64,000 nt of DNA, taken from Euonymus europaeus. Lineage: Eukaryota; Streptophyta; Magnoliopsida; Celastrales; Celastraceae. The notes under the pieces were generated by a model that was not told the DNA's origin, searched no databases, and saw only the letters and a program-made list of their open reading frames with translations. The translations under genes and the position numbers were made by a program. Each line of letters begins with the position of its first letter. The stretch's first letter is position 1. Shown in pieces: positions 12,941 through 25,747 of the stretch. The stretch lies in NCBI GenBank assembly GCA_963580455.1, contig OY756958.1, positions 10,366,501-10,430,500 on the forward strand. The letters run 5' to 3'.

Positions 12941-15900
12941 CAAAAACCCAACTTTCTATGACAAAAAGAAAAAATCGTTTAAAGCTCCTCCATAGAGTGA
13001 GTTGAGCAACTTCGGAATATCAAAGTTGTTTGATGTACACTTTTTGATGTTCTTTTATGTCAAATTTTACGAATATATGCTTCCTAGATTATTTCGATGC
13101 CAAAACCCCAACTTTCTATGACAAATGAACAAAAACTTTTAAAGCTCCTCAATAGAGAGAGTTGAGCAACTTCAGAACATAAAAGTTGCTCCGTGTACAC
13201 TTTTCATTGTTATTCTATATCAAATTTTACGAGTATAAGCTTCCTAGATTATTTCGATGCCAAAAACCCAACTTTCTATGACAAAAAGAAAAAACCGTTT
13301 AAAGCTCCTCCATAGAGTGAGTTGAGCAACTTCGGAATATCAAAGTTGCTCGGTGTACACTTTTTGTTGTTCTTTTATGTCAAATTTTACGAGTATAAGC
13401 TTCCTAGATTATTTTGATGCCAAAACCTGAACTTTCTATGACAAATGGACAAAAACATTAAAAGCTCCTCCATAGAGAGAGTTGTGCAACTTCGGACTTT
13501 CAAAATTGCTCGATGTACACTTTTTATTGTTATTCTATGTCAAATTTTACGAGTATAAGCTTCCTAGATTATTTCGATGACAAAACCCCAACTTTCTATG
13601 ACAAAAGGATAAAACCGTTTAAAGCTCCTCCATAGAGTGAGTTGAGCAACTTCGGACTATCAAAGTTGCTCGGTGTACACTTTTTGTTGTTCTTCTATTG
13701 TCAAATTTTACGAGTATAAGCTTCCTAGATTATTTCAATGCCAAAACACCAACTATCAATGACAAATCGACAAAACCGTTAAAAGCTACTCCATAGAGAG
13801 AGTTGAGCAACTTGGGACCATAAAAGTTGCTCGGTGTACACTTCTTATTGTTATTCTATGTCAAATTTTACGAGTATAAGCTTCGTAGATTATTTCGATG
13901 CCAAAACCCCAACTTTCTATGATAAATGGACAAAAACTTTTAAAGCTACTCAATAGAGAGAGTTGAGCAACTTCAGAACATAAAAGTTGCTCGGTGTACA
14001 CTTTTTATTGTTATTCTATATGAAATTTTACGAGTATAAGCTTCCTAGATTATTTCGATGCCAAAAACCCAACTTTCTATGACAAAAAGAAAAAATCGTT
14101 TAAAGCTCCTCCATAGAGTGAGTTGAACAACTTCGGAATATCAAAGTTTCTCGGTGTACACTTTTTGATATTCTTTTATGTCAAATTTTACGAGTATAAG
14201 CTTCCTAGATTATTTCGATGCCAAAACCTCAACTTTCTATGACAAATAGACAAAAACTTTTAAAGCTCCTCAATAGAGAGAGTGGAGCAACTTCAGAACA
14301 TAAAAGTTGCTCGGTGTACACTTTTTATTGTTATTCTATATCAAATTTTACGATTATAAGCTTCCTAGATTATTGCGATGCCAAAAACCCAACTTTCTAT
14401 GACAAAAAGAAAAAACCGTTTAAAGCTCCTCCATAGAGTGAGTTGAGCAACTTCGGAATATCAAAGTTGCTCGGTGTACAATTTTTGTTGTTCTTTTATG
14501 TCAAATTTTACGAGTATAAGCTTCCTAGATTATTTTGATGCCAAAACCAGAACTTTCTATGACAAATGGACAAAAACATTAAAAGCTCCTCCATAGAGAG
14601 AGTTGTGCAACTTCGGACTTTCAAAATTGCTCGATGTACACTTTTTATTGTTATTCTATGACAATTTTTACGAGTATAAGCTTCCTAGATTATTTCGATG
14701 CCAAAACCCTAACTTTATATGACAAAAGGATAAAACCTGTTTAAAGCTCCTCCATAGAGTGAGTTGAGCAACTTCGGACTATCAAAGTTGCTCGGTGTAC
14801 ACTTTTCGTTGTTCTTCTATTGTCAAATTTTACGAGTATAAGCTTCCTAGATTATTTCGATGCCAAAACACCAACTATCAATGACAAATCGACAAAATCG
14901 TTAAAAGCTACTCCATAGAGAGAGTTGAGCAACTTGGGACCGTAAAAGTTGCTCGGTGTACACTTCTTATTGTTATTCTATGTCAAATTTTACGAGTATA
15001 AGCTTCGTAGATTATTTCGATGCCAAAACCCCAACTTTCTATGATAAATGGACAAAAACTTTTAAAGCTACTCAATAGAGAGAGTTGAGCATCTTCAGAA
15101 CATAAAAGTTGCTCGGTGTACACTTTTTACTGTTATTCTATATGAAATTTTACGAGTATAAGCTTCCTAAATTATTTCGATGCCAAAAACCCAACTTTCT
15201 ATGACAAAAAGAAAAAATCGTTTAAAGAACCTCCATAGAGTGAGTTGAGCAACTTCGGAATATCAAAGTTGCTCGGTGTACACTTTTTGATGGTCTTTTA
15301 TGTCAAATTTTACGAGTATAAGCTTCCTAGATTATTTCGATGCCAAAACCCCAACTTTCTTGGACAAATCGACAAAAACTTTTAAAGCTCCTCAATAGAG
15401 AGAGTTGAGCAACTTCAGAACATAAAAGTTGCTCGGTGTACACTTTTTATTGTTATTCTATATCAAATTTTACGAGTATAAGCTTCCTAGATTATTTCGA
15501 TGCAAAAAACCCAACTTTCTATGACAAAAAGAAAAAACCGGTTAAAGCTCCTCCATAGAGTGAGTTGAGCAACTTCGGAATATCAAAGTTGCTCGGTGTA
15601 CACTTTTTATTGTTCTTTTATGTCAAATTCTACGAGTATAAGCTTCCTAGATTATTTTGATGCCAAAACCTGAACTTTCTATGACAAATGGACAAAAACA
15701 TTAAAAGCTCCTCCATAGAGAGAGTTGTGCAACTTCGGACTTTCAAAATTGCTCGAAGTACACTTTTTATTGTTATTCTATGTCAAATTTTACGAGTATA
15801 AGCTTCCTAGATTATTTCGATGCCAAAACCCCAATTTTCGATGACAAAAGGATAAAACCGTTTAAAACTCCTCCATAGAGTGAGTTGAGCAACTTCGGAC

Positions 15901-16290
15901 TTTCGAAGTTGCTCGGTGTACACTTTTTGTTGTTCTTCTATTGTCAAATTTTACGAGTATAAGCTTCCTAGATTATTTCGATACCAAAACACCAACTATC
16001 AATGACAAATCGACAAAACCGTTAAAAGCTACTCCATAGAGAGAGTTGAGCAACTTGGGACCATAAAAGTTGCTCGGTGTACACTTCTTATTGTTATTCT
16101 ATGTCAAATTTTACGAGTATAAACTTCGTAGATTATTTCGATGCCAAAACCCCAACTTTCTATGATAAATGGAAAAAAACTTTTAAAGCTACTCAATAGA
16201 GAGAGTTGAGCAACTTTAGAACATAAAAGTTGCTCGGTGTACACTTTTTATTGTTATTCTATATGAAATTTTACGAGTATAAGCTTCCTA
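12620..16290 (+). repeat. 7-monomer higher-order repeat, period ~1,121 bp (first zone)
   Basis: The class A marker CCAAAACACC recurs at 12,620, 13,741, 14,863 and 15,984, a spacing of 1,121-1,122 bp (seven monomers). Between markers the classes follow the order A (CACCAACTATCAATGAC), B (TTTCTATGATAAATGG), C (AAAAAGAAAAAATCG), D (AAAAACTTTTAAAGCTCC), E (AAAAAGAAAAAACCG), F (CTGAAC or CAGAAC with AAACATT) and G (AAAAGGATAAAACC). The zone ends near 16,290, where monomers switch to the more heterogeneous type seen at 1-5 kb. Confidence 0.85.
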
Positions 16291-18818
16291 GATTATTTCG
16301 ATGCCAAAACCCCAACTTTCTATGACAAATGGACAAAACCGTTTAAACCTTTTCCATAGAGTGGGTTGTGCAACTTCGGACTATCAAAGTTGCTCGGTGT
16401 ACACTTTTTATTGTTCTTCTATGTCAAATTTTACGAGTATAAGCTTCCTAGATATTTTCGATGCCAAAACCCCAACTTTCTATGACAAATGGACAAAACC
16501 GTTTAAAGCTCCTACATAAAGTGAGTTGTGCAACTTCGGACTATCAAAGTTGCTCGGTGTATACTTTTTATTGTTCATCTATTTGAAATTTTACGAATAT
16601 ATGCTTGCTGGATTATTTTGATGCCAAAACCCCAACTATCAATAAGAATTGGGCAAAACCGTTAAAAGCTACTTTATAGGGAGAGTTGAGCAATTCCTGA
16701 CCATCAAAGTTGCTCGTTGTACACTTTTTATTGTTCTTCTACGTCAAATTTTACGAGTATAAGCTTCCTAGATTATTTCGATGCCAAAACCCCAACTTTC
16801 TATGACAAATGGACAAAACCGTTTAAAGCTCCTCCATTAAGTTAGTTGAGTAACTTCAGACTATCAAAGTTGCTCGGTGTACACTTTTTATTGTTCTTCT
16901 ATGTCAAATTTTACGAGTATAAGCTTCCTAGATTATTTCGATGTGAAAACACCAACTTTACAAGACAAATAGAGAAAAACGTTAAAAGCTCCTTCATAGA
17001 GAGAGTTGAGTAACTTCTAATTATCAAAGTCGCTCGGTGTATACTTTTTGTTGTTCTTTTATGTCAAATTTTACGAGTCTAAGCTTCCTAGATTTTTTTT
17101 ATGCCAAAACCCGAACTTTCTATGACAAATGGACAAAAACATTAAAAGCTCCTCCATAGAGAGTGTTCTGCAACTTTGGACTATCAAAATTGCTCGGTGT
17201 ACACTTTTTATTGTTATTCTATGTCAAATTTTACGAGTATAAGCTTCCTAGATTATTTCGATGCCAAAACCTCTACTTTCTATGACAAATGGTCAAAACC
17301 GTTGAAAGCTCCTCTGTAGAGTGAGTTGAGCAACTTCGGACTATCAAAGTTGCTCGGTGTACACTTTTTGTTGTTCTTCTATGTCAAATTTTACGAGTAT
17401 AAGCTTCCTAAATTATTTCGATGCCAAAACACCAACTATCAATGATAAATCGACAAAACCGTTAAAAGCTACTCCATAGAGAGATTTGAGCAACTTGGGA
17501 CCATAAACGTTGCTCGGTGTACACTTTTTATTGTTCTTCTATGTCAAATTTTACGACTATAAGCATCAGAGATTATTTCGATGCCAAAACCCCAACTTTC
17601 TATGACAAATGGACAAAACCATTTAAAGCTCCTCCATATAGTGAGTTGAGCAACTTCGGACTATCAAAGTTGTTCGGTGTACACTTTTTATTGTTCTTCT
17701 GTGTCAAATTTTACGAGTATAAGCTTCCTAGATTATTTCGATTCCAAAACCCCAACTTTCTATGACAAATGGACAAAATCGTTTAAAGCTACTCCATAGA
17801 GAGAGTTGAGCAACTTCGGACCATAAAAGTTGCTCGGTGTACACTTTTTATTGTTCTTCTATGTCAAATTTTACGACTATAAGCATCCTAGATTATTTCA
17901 ATGCCAAAACCCCAACTTTCTAAGACAAATGGACAAAAAAGTTAAAAGCTTTTCCATAGAGAGATTTGTGCAACTTCGAACTATCAAACTTGCTCGGTGT
18001 ACACTTTTTATTGTTCTTCTATGTCAAATTTTACGAGTATAAGCTTCCTAGATTATTTCGATGCCAAAACCCCAACTCTCTATGACAAATGGACAAAACC
18101 GTTTAAAGCTTTTCCATAGAGTGAGTTGTGCAACTTCGGACTATCAAAGTTGCTCGGTGTACACTTTTTATTGTTCCTCTATGTCAAATTTTACTAGTAT
18201 AAGCTTCCTAGATATTTTCGATGCCAAAACCCCAACTTTCTATGACAAATGGACAAAACCGTTTAAAGCTCCTCCATAGAGTGAGTTGTGCAACTTCGGA
18301 CTATCAAAGTTGCTCGGTGTACACTTTTTATTGTTCTTCTATTTCAAATTTTACGTATATATGCTTGATGGATTATTTTGATGCCGAAACCCCAACTATC
18401 AATAAGAAATGGGCAAAACCGTTAAAAGCTACTTCATAGTGATAGTTGAGCAATTCCTGACCATCAAAGTTGCTCGTTGTACACTTTTTATTGTTCTTCT
18501 ACGTCAAATTTTACGAGTATAAGCTTCCTAGATTTTTTCGATGCCAAAACCTCAACTTTCTATGACAAATAGACAAAACCGTTTAAAGCTCCTCCATATA
18601 GTGAGTTGAGCAACTTCGGACTATCAAAGTTGTTCGGTGTACACTTTTTATTGTTCTTCTATGTCAAATTTTACGAGTATAAGCTTCCTAGATTATTTCG
18701 ATGCCAAAACCCGAACTTTCTATGACAAATGGACAAAACCGTTTAAAGCTACTCCATAGAGAGAGTTGAGCAACTTCGGACCATAAAAGTTGCTAGGTGT
18801 ACACTTTTTATTGTTCTT
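16290..18818 (+). repeat. Heterogeneous satellite monomers, no clear HOR
   Basis: About 16 monomers without an obvious internal higher-order period. Their types resemble those at 1-4.4 kb, including CAAGACAAATAGAGAAAAAC (~16,970) and the GACTATAAGCATC variant (~17,560 and ~17,876). Pairwise divergence is visibly higher than in the HOR zones. No gene is seen. Confidence 0.75.
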
Positions 18819-21800
18819 CTATGTCAAATTTTACGACTATAAGCATCCTAGATTATTTCGATGCCAAAACCCCAATTTTCTATGACAAATGGACAAAAAA
18901 GTAAAAAGCTCCTCCATAGAGAGAGTTGTGCAACTTCGGACTATCAAAGTTGATTGGTGTACACTTTTTATTGTTCTTCTATGTCAAATTTTACGAGTAT
19001 AAGCTTCCAAGATTATTTCAATGCCAAAACCCCAACTCCCTATGACAAATGGACAAAACCGTTTAAAGCTTTTCCATAGAGTGAGTTGTGCAACTTTGGA
19101 CTATCAAAGTTGCTCGGTGTACACTTTTTATTGTTCTTCTAGGTCAAATTTTACGAGTATAAGCTTCCTAGATATTTTCGATGCCAAAACCCCAACTTTC
19201 TATGACAAATGGGCAAAACCGTTTAAAGCTCCTTCATAGAGTGAGTTGTGCAACTTCGGACTATCAAAGTTGCTCTGTGTACACTTTTTATTGTTCTTCT
19301 ATTTCAAATTTTACGAATATATGCTTGCTGGATTATTTTGATGCCAAAACCCCAACTATCAATAAGAAATTGGCAAAACCGTTAAAAGCTACTTCATAAT
19401 GAGAGTTGAGCAATTCCTGACCATCAAAGTTGCTCGTTGTACACTTTTTATTGTTCTTGTACGTCAAATTTTACGAGTATAAGCTTCCTAGATTATTTCG
19501 ATGCCAAAACCCCAACTTTCTATGACAAATGGACAAAACCGTTTAAAGCTCCTCCATTGAGTGAGTTGAGTAACTTCAGACTATCAAAGTTGCTCGGTGT
19601 ACACTTTTTATTGTTCTTCTATGTCATATTTTACGAGAATATGCTTGCTGGATTATTTTGATGGCAAAATGCCAACTATCAATAAAAAATGGGCAAAACC
19701 GTTAAAAGCTACTTCATAGTGATAGTTGAGCAATTCCTGACCATCAAAGTTGCTCGTTGTACACTTTTTATTGTTCTTCTATGTCATATTTTACGAGAAT
19801 ATGCTTGCTGGATTATTTTGATGGCAAAATACCAACTATCAATAAAAAATGGGCAAAACCGTTAAAAGCTACTTCATAGTGATAGTTGAGCAATTCCTGA
19901 CCATCAAAGTTGCTCGTTGTACACTTTTTGTTGTTCTTCTATGTCATATTTTACGAGTATATGCTTGTTGGATTATTTTGATGGCAAAACCCTAACTATC
20001 AATAAAAAATGGGCAAAACCGTTAAAAGCTACTTCATAGTGAGAGTTGAGCAATTCCTGACCATCAAAGTTGCTCGTTGTACACTTGCTATTGTTCTTCT
20101 TTGTCAAATTTTATGAGTATAAGCTTCCTAGATTATTTCGATGCCAAAACCCCAACTTTCTATGACAAAAGGACAAAACCGTTTAAAGCTCCTCCATAGA
20201 GAGAGTTGAGCAACTTCTAATCATCAAAGTCGCTTGGTGTACACTTTTTATTGTTCTTCTATGTCAAATTTTATGAGTATAAGCTTCCTAGATTATTTCG
20301 ATGCCAAAACCCCAACTTTCTATGACAAATGGACAAAAATGTTAAAAGCTCCTCCATAGAGAGAGTTGAGCAACTTCTAATCATCAAAGTCGCTCGGTGT
20401 ACACTTTTTATTGTTCTTTTATGTCAAATTTTAAGAGAATATGCTTTGTGGATTATTTTGATGCCAAAACCCGAACTTTCTATGACAAATGGACAAAAAC
20501 ATTAAAAGCACCTCCATAGAGAGAGTTGTGCAACTTCGGACTATCAAAATTGCTCGGTGTACACTTTTTGTTGTTCTTTTATGTCAAATATTACGAGTAT
20601 AAGATTCCTAGATTATTTTGATGCCAAAACCCCAACTTTCTATGACAAATGGACAAAACCGTTTAAAGCTCCTCCATAGAGTGAGTTGAGCAACTTCGGA
20701 CTATCAAAGTTGCTCGGTGTACACTTTTTGTTGTTCTTCTATTGTCAAATTTTATGAGTATAAGCTTCCTAGATTATTTTGATGCCAAAACACCAACTAT
20801 CAATGAAAAATCGACAAAGCCGTTAAAAGCCACTCCATAGAGAGAGTTGAGTAACTTGGGATCATAAAAGTTGCTTGGTGTACACTTCTTATTGTTATTC
20901 TATGTCAAATTTTACGACTATAAGCATCCTAGATTATTTCGATGCCAAAACCCCAATTTTCTATGACAAATGGACAAAAAAGTAAAAAGCTCCTCCATAG
21001 AGAGAGTTGTGCAACTTCGGACTATCAAAGTTGCTTGGTGTACACTTTTTATTGTTCTTCTATGTCAAATTTTACGAGTATAAGCTTCCACGATTATTTC
21101 AATGCCAAAACCCCAACTCCCTATGACAAATGGACAAAACCGTTTAAAGCTTTTCCATAGAGTGAGTTGTGCAACTTTGGACTATCAAAGTTGCTCGGTG
21201 TACACTTTTTATTGTTCTTCTAGGTCAAATTTTACGAGTATAAGCTTCCTAGATATTTTCGATGCCAAAACCCCAACTTTCTATGACAAATGGGCAAAAC
21301 CGTTTAAAGCTCCTTCATAGAGTGAGTTGTGCAACTTCGGACTATCAAAGTTGCTCTGTGTACACTTTTTATTGTTCTTCTATTTCAAATTTTACGAATA
21401 TATGCTTGCTGGATTATTTTGATGCCAAAACCCCAACTATCAATAAGAAATTGGCAAAACCGTTAAAAGCTACTTCATAATGAGAGTTGAGCAATTCCTG
21501 ACCATCAAAGTTGCTCGTTGTACACTTTTTATTGTTCTTGTACGTCAAATTTTACGAGTATAAGCTTCCTAGATTATTTCGATGCCAAAACCCCAACTTT
21601 CTATGACAAATGGACAAAACCGTTTAAAGCTCCTCCATTGAGTGAGTTGAGTAACTTCAGACTATCAAAGTTGCTCGGTGTACACTTTTTATTGTTCTTC
21701 TATGTCATATTTTACGAGAATATGCTTGCTGGATTATTTTGATGGCAAAATGCCAACTATCAATAAAAAATGGGCAAAACCGTTAAAAGCTACTTCATAG

Positions 21801-22660
21801 TGATAGTTGAGCAATTCCTGACCATCAAAGTTGCTCGTTGTACACTTTTTATTGTTCTTCTATGTCATATTTTACGAGAATATGCTTGCTGGATTATTTT
21901 GATGGCAAAATACCAACTATCAATAAAAAATGGGCAAAACCGTTAAAAGCTACTTCATAGTGATAGTTGAGCAATTCCTGACCATCAAAGTTGCTCGTTG
22001 TACACTTTTTGTTGTTCTTCTATGTCATATTTTACGAGTATATGCTTGTTGGATTATTTTGATGGCAAAACCCTAACTATCAATAAAAAAATGGGCAAAA
22101 CCGTTAAAAGCTACTTCATAGTGAGAGTTGAGCAATTCCTGACCATCAAAGTTGCTCGTTGTACACTTGCTATTGTTCTTCTTTGTCAAATTTTATGAGT
22201 ATAAGCTTCCTAGATTATTTCGATGCCAAAACCCCAACTTTCTATGACAAAAGGACAAAACCGTTTAAAGCTCCTCCATAGAGAGAGTTGAGCAACTTCT
22301 AATCATCAAAGTCGCTTGGTGTACACTTTTTATTGTTCTTCTATGTCAAATTTTATGAGTATAAGCTTCCTAGATTATTTCGATGCCAAAACCCCAACTT
22401 TCTATGACAAATGGACAAAAATGTTAAAAGCTCCTCCATAGAGAGAGTTGAGCAACTTCTAATCATCAAAGTCGCTCGGTGTACACTTTTTATTGTTCTT
22501 CTATGTCAAATTTTACGAGAATATGCTTTGTGGATTATTTTGATGCCAAAACCCGAACTTTCTATAACAAATGGACAAAAACATTAAAAGCACCTCCATA
22601 GAGAGAGTTGTGCAACTTCGGACTATCAAAATTGCTCGGTGTACACTTTTTGTTGTTCTT
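18818..22660 (+). repeat. 13-monomer tandem duplication, period 2,081 bp
   Basis: Positions ~18,818-20,898 repeat at ~20,899-22,660 with a constant offset of 2,081 bp (18,861 and 20,942; 19,021 and 21,102; 19,437 and 21,518). The copies differ at few bases; one is an extra A near 22,090 in copy 2. The unit includes a run of divergent monomers (class Q; TCAATAAAAAATGGGC, CAATTCCTGACC, GCTCGTTGTAC). Copy 2 loses similarity near 22,660, before completing a third unit. Confidence 0.87.
20684..20724 (+). other. Exemplar of the dyad-symmetry cluster found in most monomers
   Basis: In this consensus-like monomer GAGCAACTT (20,688-20,696) and its reverse complement AAGTTGCTC (20,707-20,715) flank a 10-nt loop. 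AGTTG-AG-CAACT (20,684-20,695) forms a second, overlapping inverted repeat. GTGTACAC (20,717-20,724) is a perfect 8-bp palindrome. The cluster recurs about every 160 bp through both arrays; some classes carry one or two arm mismatches. A structural role is inferred. Confidence 0.8.
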
Positions 22661-24110
22661 TTATGTCAAATTTTACAAGTATAAGCTTCCTAGATTATTT
22701 TGATGCCAAAACCTGAACTTTCCATGAAAAATGGACAAAAACATTAAAAGCTCCTCCATAGAGAGAGTTGTGCAACTTTGGATTTTTAAAATTGCACGGT
22801 GTACACTTTTTATTGTTATTCTATATCAAATTTTACGAGTATAAGCTTCCTAGATTATTTTGATGCCAAAACCCCAACTTTCTATGACAAATGGACAAAA
22901 CCGTTTAAAGCTCCTCCATAGAGTGAGTTGAGCAACTTCGGACTATCAAAGTTGCTCGGTGTACACTTTTTCTTGTTCTTCTATTGTCAAATTTTACGAG
23001 TATAAGCTTCCTAGATTATTTCGATGCCAAAACACCAACTATCAATGACAAAAAGAAAAAATCGTTTAAAGCTCCTCGATAGAGTGAGTTGAGCAACTTC
23101 GGAATATCAAAGTTGCTCGATGTACACTTTTTGATGTTCTTTTATGTCAAATTTTAAGAGTATAAGCTTCCTAGATTATTTTGATGCCAAAACCCCAACT
23201 TTCTATGACAAATGGACAAAACCGTTTAAAGCTCCTCCATAGAGTGAGTTGAGCAACTTCGGACTATCAAAGTTGCTCGGTGTACACTTTTTCTTGTTCT
23301 TCTATTGTCAAATTTTACGAGTATAAGCTTCCTAGATTATTTCGATGCCAAAACACCAACTATCAATGACAAATCGACAAAACCGTTAAAAGCTACTCCA
23401 TAGAGAGAGTTGAGTAACTTGTGACCATAAAAGTTGCTCGGTGTACACTTCTTATTGTTATTCTATGTCAAATTTTACGAGTATAAGCTTCCTAGATTAT
23501 TTCGATGCCAAAACCTTAACTTTCTATGATAAATGGACAAAAACTTTTAAAGCGACTCAATAGAGAGAGTTGAGCAACTTCAGAACATAAAAGTTGCTCG
23601 GTGTACACTTTTTATTGTTATTCTATGTCAAATTTTATGAGTATAAGCTTCCTAGATTATTTCGATGCCAAAACCCCAACTTTCTATGACAAATGGACAA
23701 AAACGTTAAAAGCTCCTCCATAGAGTGAGTTGAGCAATTTCGGAATATCAAAGTTGCTCGATGTACACTTTTTATTGTTCTTTTATGTCAAATTTTACGA
23801 GTATATGCTTCCTAGATTATTTCGATGTCAAAACCCCAACTTTCTATGACAAATGGACAAAAACTTTTAAAGCTCCTCAATAAAGAGAGTTGAGCAACTT
23901 CAGAACATAAAAGTTGCTCGGTGTACACTTTTTATTGTTATTCTATATCAAATTTTACGAGTATAAGCTTCCTAGATTATTTCGATGCCAAAACACCAAC
24001 TATCAATGACAAATCGACAAAACCGTTAAAAGATACTCCATAGAGAGAGTTGAGTAACTTGGGACCATAAAAGTTGCTCGGTGTACACTTCTTATTGTTA
24101 TTATATGTCA
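22660..24110 (+). repeat. Mixed A-G type monomers between duplicated blocks
   Basis: About nine monomers of the A, B, D, F and G types in irregular order. One chimeric monomer near 23,036-23,090 starts as class A (CACCAACTATCAATGAC) and continues as class C (AAAAAGAAAAAATCG). Locally, 22,860-23,000 and 23,180-23,310 repeat each other. No gene is seen. Confidence 0.65.
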
Positions 24111-25460
24111 AATTTTACGAGTATAAGCTTCCAAGATTATTTCGATGCCAAAACCCCAACTCCCTATGACAAATGGACAAAACCGTTTAAAGCTTTTCCA
24201 TAGAGTGAGTTGTGCAACTTTGGACTATCAAAGTTGCTCGATGTACACTTTTTATTGTTCTTCTAGGTCAAATTTTACGAGTATAAGCTTCCTAGATATT
24301 TTCGATGCCAAAACCCAAACTTTCTATGACAAATGGGCAAAACCGTTTAAAGCTCATTCATAGAGTGAGTTGTGCAACTTCGGACTATCAAAGTTGCTCT
24401 GTGTACACTTTTTATTGTTCTTCTATTTCAAATTTTACGAATATATGCTTGCTGGATTATTTTGATGCCAAAACCCCAACTATCAATAAAAAATTGGCAA
24501 AACCGTTAAAAGCTACTTCATAATGAGAGTTGAGCAATTCCTGACCATCAAAGTTGCTCGTTGTACACTTTTTATTGTTCTTCTATGTCAAATTTTACGA
24601 GTATAAGCTTCCTAGATTATTTCGATGCCAAAACCCCAACTTTCTATGACAAATGGACAAAACCGTTTAAAGCTCCTCCATTGAGTGAGTTGAGTAACTT
24701 CAGACTATCAAAGTTGCTCGGTGTACACTTTTTATTGTTCTTCTATGTCATATTTTACAAGAATATGCTTGCTGGATTATTTTGATGGCAAAATACCAAC
24801 TATCAATAAAAAATGGGCAAAACCGTTAAAAGCTACTTCATAGTGATAGTTGAGCAATTCCTGACCATCAAAGTTGATCGTTGTACACTTTTTATTGTTC
24901 TTCTATGTCATATTTTACGAGAATATGCTTGCTGGATTATTTTGATGGCAAAATACCAACTATCAATAAAAAATGGGCAAAACCGTTAAAAGCTACTTCA
25001 TAGTGATAGTTGAGCAATTCCTGACCATCAAAGTTGCTCGTTGTACACTTTTTGTTGTTCTTCTATGTCATATTTTACGAGTATATGCTTGTTGGATTAT
25101 TTTGATGGAAAAACCCTAACTATCAATAAAAAATGGGCAAAACCGTTAAAAGCTACTTCATAGTGAGAGTTGAGCAATTCCTGACCATCAAAGTTGCTCG
25201 TTGTACACTTTCTATTGTTCTTCTATGTCAAATTTTATGAGTATAAGCTTCCTAGATTATTTCGATGCCAAAACCCCAACTTTCTATGACAAATGGACAA
25301 AACCGTTTAAAGCTCCTCCATAGAGAGAGTTGAGCAACTTCTAATCATCAAAGTCGCTTGGTGTACACTTTTTATTGTTCTTCTATGTCAAATTTTATGA
25401 GTATAAGCTTCCTAGATTATTTCGATGCCAAAACCCCAACTTTCTATGACAAATGGACAA
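24110..25460 (+). repeat. Partial third copy of the 2,081-bp block
   Basis: Matches copy 2 of the 13-mer duplication at an offset of ~3,043 bp (21,102 and 24,145; 21,262 and 24,305). It carries the same ordered variants, including the run of class Q monomers, and ends near 25,460. This is the last place in the left array where class Q monomers occur. Confidence 0.75.
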
Positions 25461-25747
25461 AAACGTTAAAAGCTCCTCCATAGAGTGAGTTGAGCAACTT
25501 CGGAATATCAAAGTTGCTCGATGTACACTTTTTATTGTCCTTTTATGTCAAATTTTACGAGTATATGCTTTCTAGATTATTTCGATGCCAAAACCCCAAC
25601 TTTCTATGACAAATGGACAAAAACTTTTAAAGCTCCTCAATAGAGAGAGTTGAGCAACTTCAGAACATAAAAGTTGCTCGGTGTACACTTTTTATTGTTA
25701 TTCTATATCAAATTTTACGAGTATAAGCTTCCTAGATTATTTCGATG

